Below, one piece after another: positions 6,341 to 6,714 of a DNA stretch of 6,714 nt. Source of the stretch: Methylomicrobium sp. (GTDB taxonomy: Bacteria > Pseudomonadota > Gammaproteobacteria > Methylococcales > Methylomonadaceae); the NCBI GenBank assembly GCA_007135635.1, contig SLIO01000275.1, positions 1 to 6,714 of the forward strand, in the 5' to 3' direction. A program made the position numbers and the translations under genes. Within the stretch, counting starts at the first letter, position 1. The number at the start of each line of letters is the position of its first letter. The notes under the pieces were generated by a model that worked only from the letters and a program-made list of their open reading frames with translations, was not told the origin of the DNA and did no database searches.

Positions 6341-6700
6341 TTAGCCGACAAGAACCACATCGAATTCCTTCATATACGCGGCAACCTCTTTGCGATAAAT
6401 CTCTCGCACTGGCAAACTTAAATCCCCCGGCTTCAAGCCCCGCTCCTGCAACGACTCGACTTCGGTACGGATGTCGTGAATATCATAAATCTCCAACGCA
6501 CCAAATACTGCCGCGGTATCCTTCATGCCGAAACGCTCCGGCTGCTGATTTTTCTTCAGTTGAAATACGCCGTCGTCCAGCAATAATAGACTAACCGACT
6601 GATCGAATGCCGCGATAGTCAGAACGCTATCCAACGTCTCCTGCACCGAAACCCCGCAAAAAGGTGGCTGACGCAAGACAAACAGAAATTTCTTATGCAT
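6341..6700 (-). CDS. tusC: TusC/DsrF-family sulfur relay protein
   Basis: The 119-residue product has the same length as E. coli TusC and shares its main blocks: an opening strand KKFLFVLRQPPFCG, the helix ETLDSVLTIAAFDQ, the diagnostic LLLDDGVFQL (about 39-48), EIYDI, the SLQERGL segment and the closing strand EFDVVLVG. In the TusBCD complex this subunit takes part in passing persulfide sulfur from TusA to TusE for 2-thiouridine formation in tRNA; DsrF is the counterpart in sulfur oxidisers. Catalytic cysteine chemistry resides in TusD/DsrE, not in this subunit. Sequence alone does not separate the Tus from the Dsr role. The ATG at 6700 gives the expected N-terminus but has no clear Shine-Dalgarno. 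A tusD-like gene would be expected just upstream, beyond the window; a TAG at 6708-6706 could be its stop. The usual tusB gene does not follow: the downstream DNA is repeat-filled and then converges with ettA. Confidence 0.88.
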   Translation of the reverse strand: MHKKFLFVLRQPPFCGVSVQETLDSVLTIAAFDQSVSLLLLDDGVFQLKKNQQPERFGMKDTAAVFGALEIYDIHDIRTEVESLQERGLKPGDLSLPVREIYRKEVAAYMKEFDVVLVG

Positions 6701-6714
6701 GAGAACTACCCGAA

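Overview
The window looks like chromosomal sequence from a gammaproteobacterium. EttA and TusC both resemble their Enterobacteria counterparts closely. The sensor kinase carries a LapD/MoxY-type periplasmic domain, a fructose-6-phosphate aldolase is present, and the intergenic DNA is rich in short palindromic repeats. Together these suggest a methanotroph of the order Methylococcales, but that placement is an inference from gene content and general resemblance, not from a marker gene.

Layout. Positions 1-1465 (minus strand) hold a fructose-6-phosphate aldolase gene followed by a fructosamine-kinase gene that runs off the left edge. A 224-bp spacer with decayed palindromic repeats follows. Positions 1690-3650 (minus strand) hold a two-component operon: a membrane histidine kinase whose stop codon overlaps the start of its NarL/GacA-type response regulator. 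A 135-bp divergent intergenic region separates this operon from two plus-strand genes, a small SRPBCC-fold protein (3786-4259) and the ribosome-associated ABC-F ATPase EttA (4310-5974). The right end carries a minus-strand TusC/DsrF gene (6341-6700), convergent with ettA.

The most unusual DNA is the 366-bp gap between ettA and tusC. It contains a pair of inverted 32-bp REP-like palindromes. The second is split by a 220-bp, ORF-less, MITE-like element with perfect 18-bp terminal inverted repeats and an 8-bp target duplication. Removing the element and one copy of the duplication restores a 32-bp repeat of the same length as its intact partner. Inside the element lie two further nested palindromes.

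Functionally, the aldolase and kinase form a plausible sugar-phosphate/deglycation pair. The two-component system senses an unknown periplasmic signal and could regulate C1 metabolism by analogy with MoxY/MxaY. EttA gates translation initiation by energy status. TusC belongs to the sulfur relay for tRNA 2-thiolation or sulfur trafficking, but its usual partner TusB does not follow it here. No complete new system is evident; the nested repeat is the best lead.
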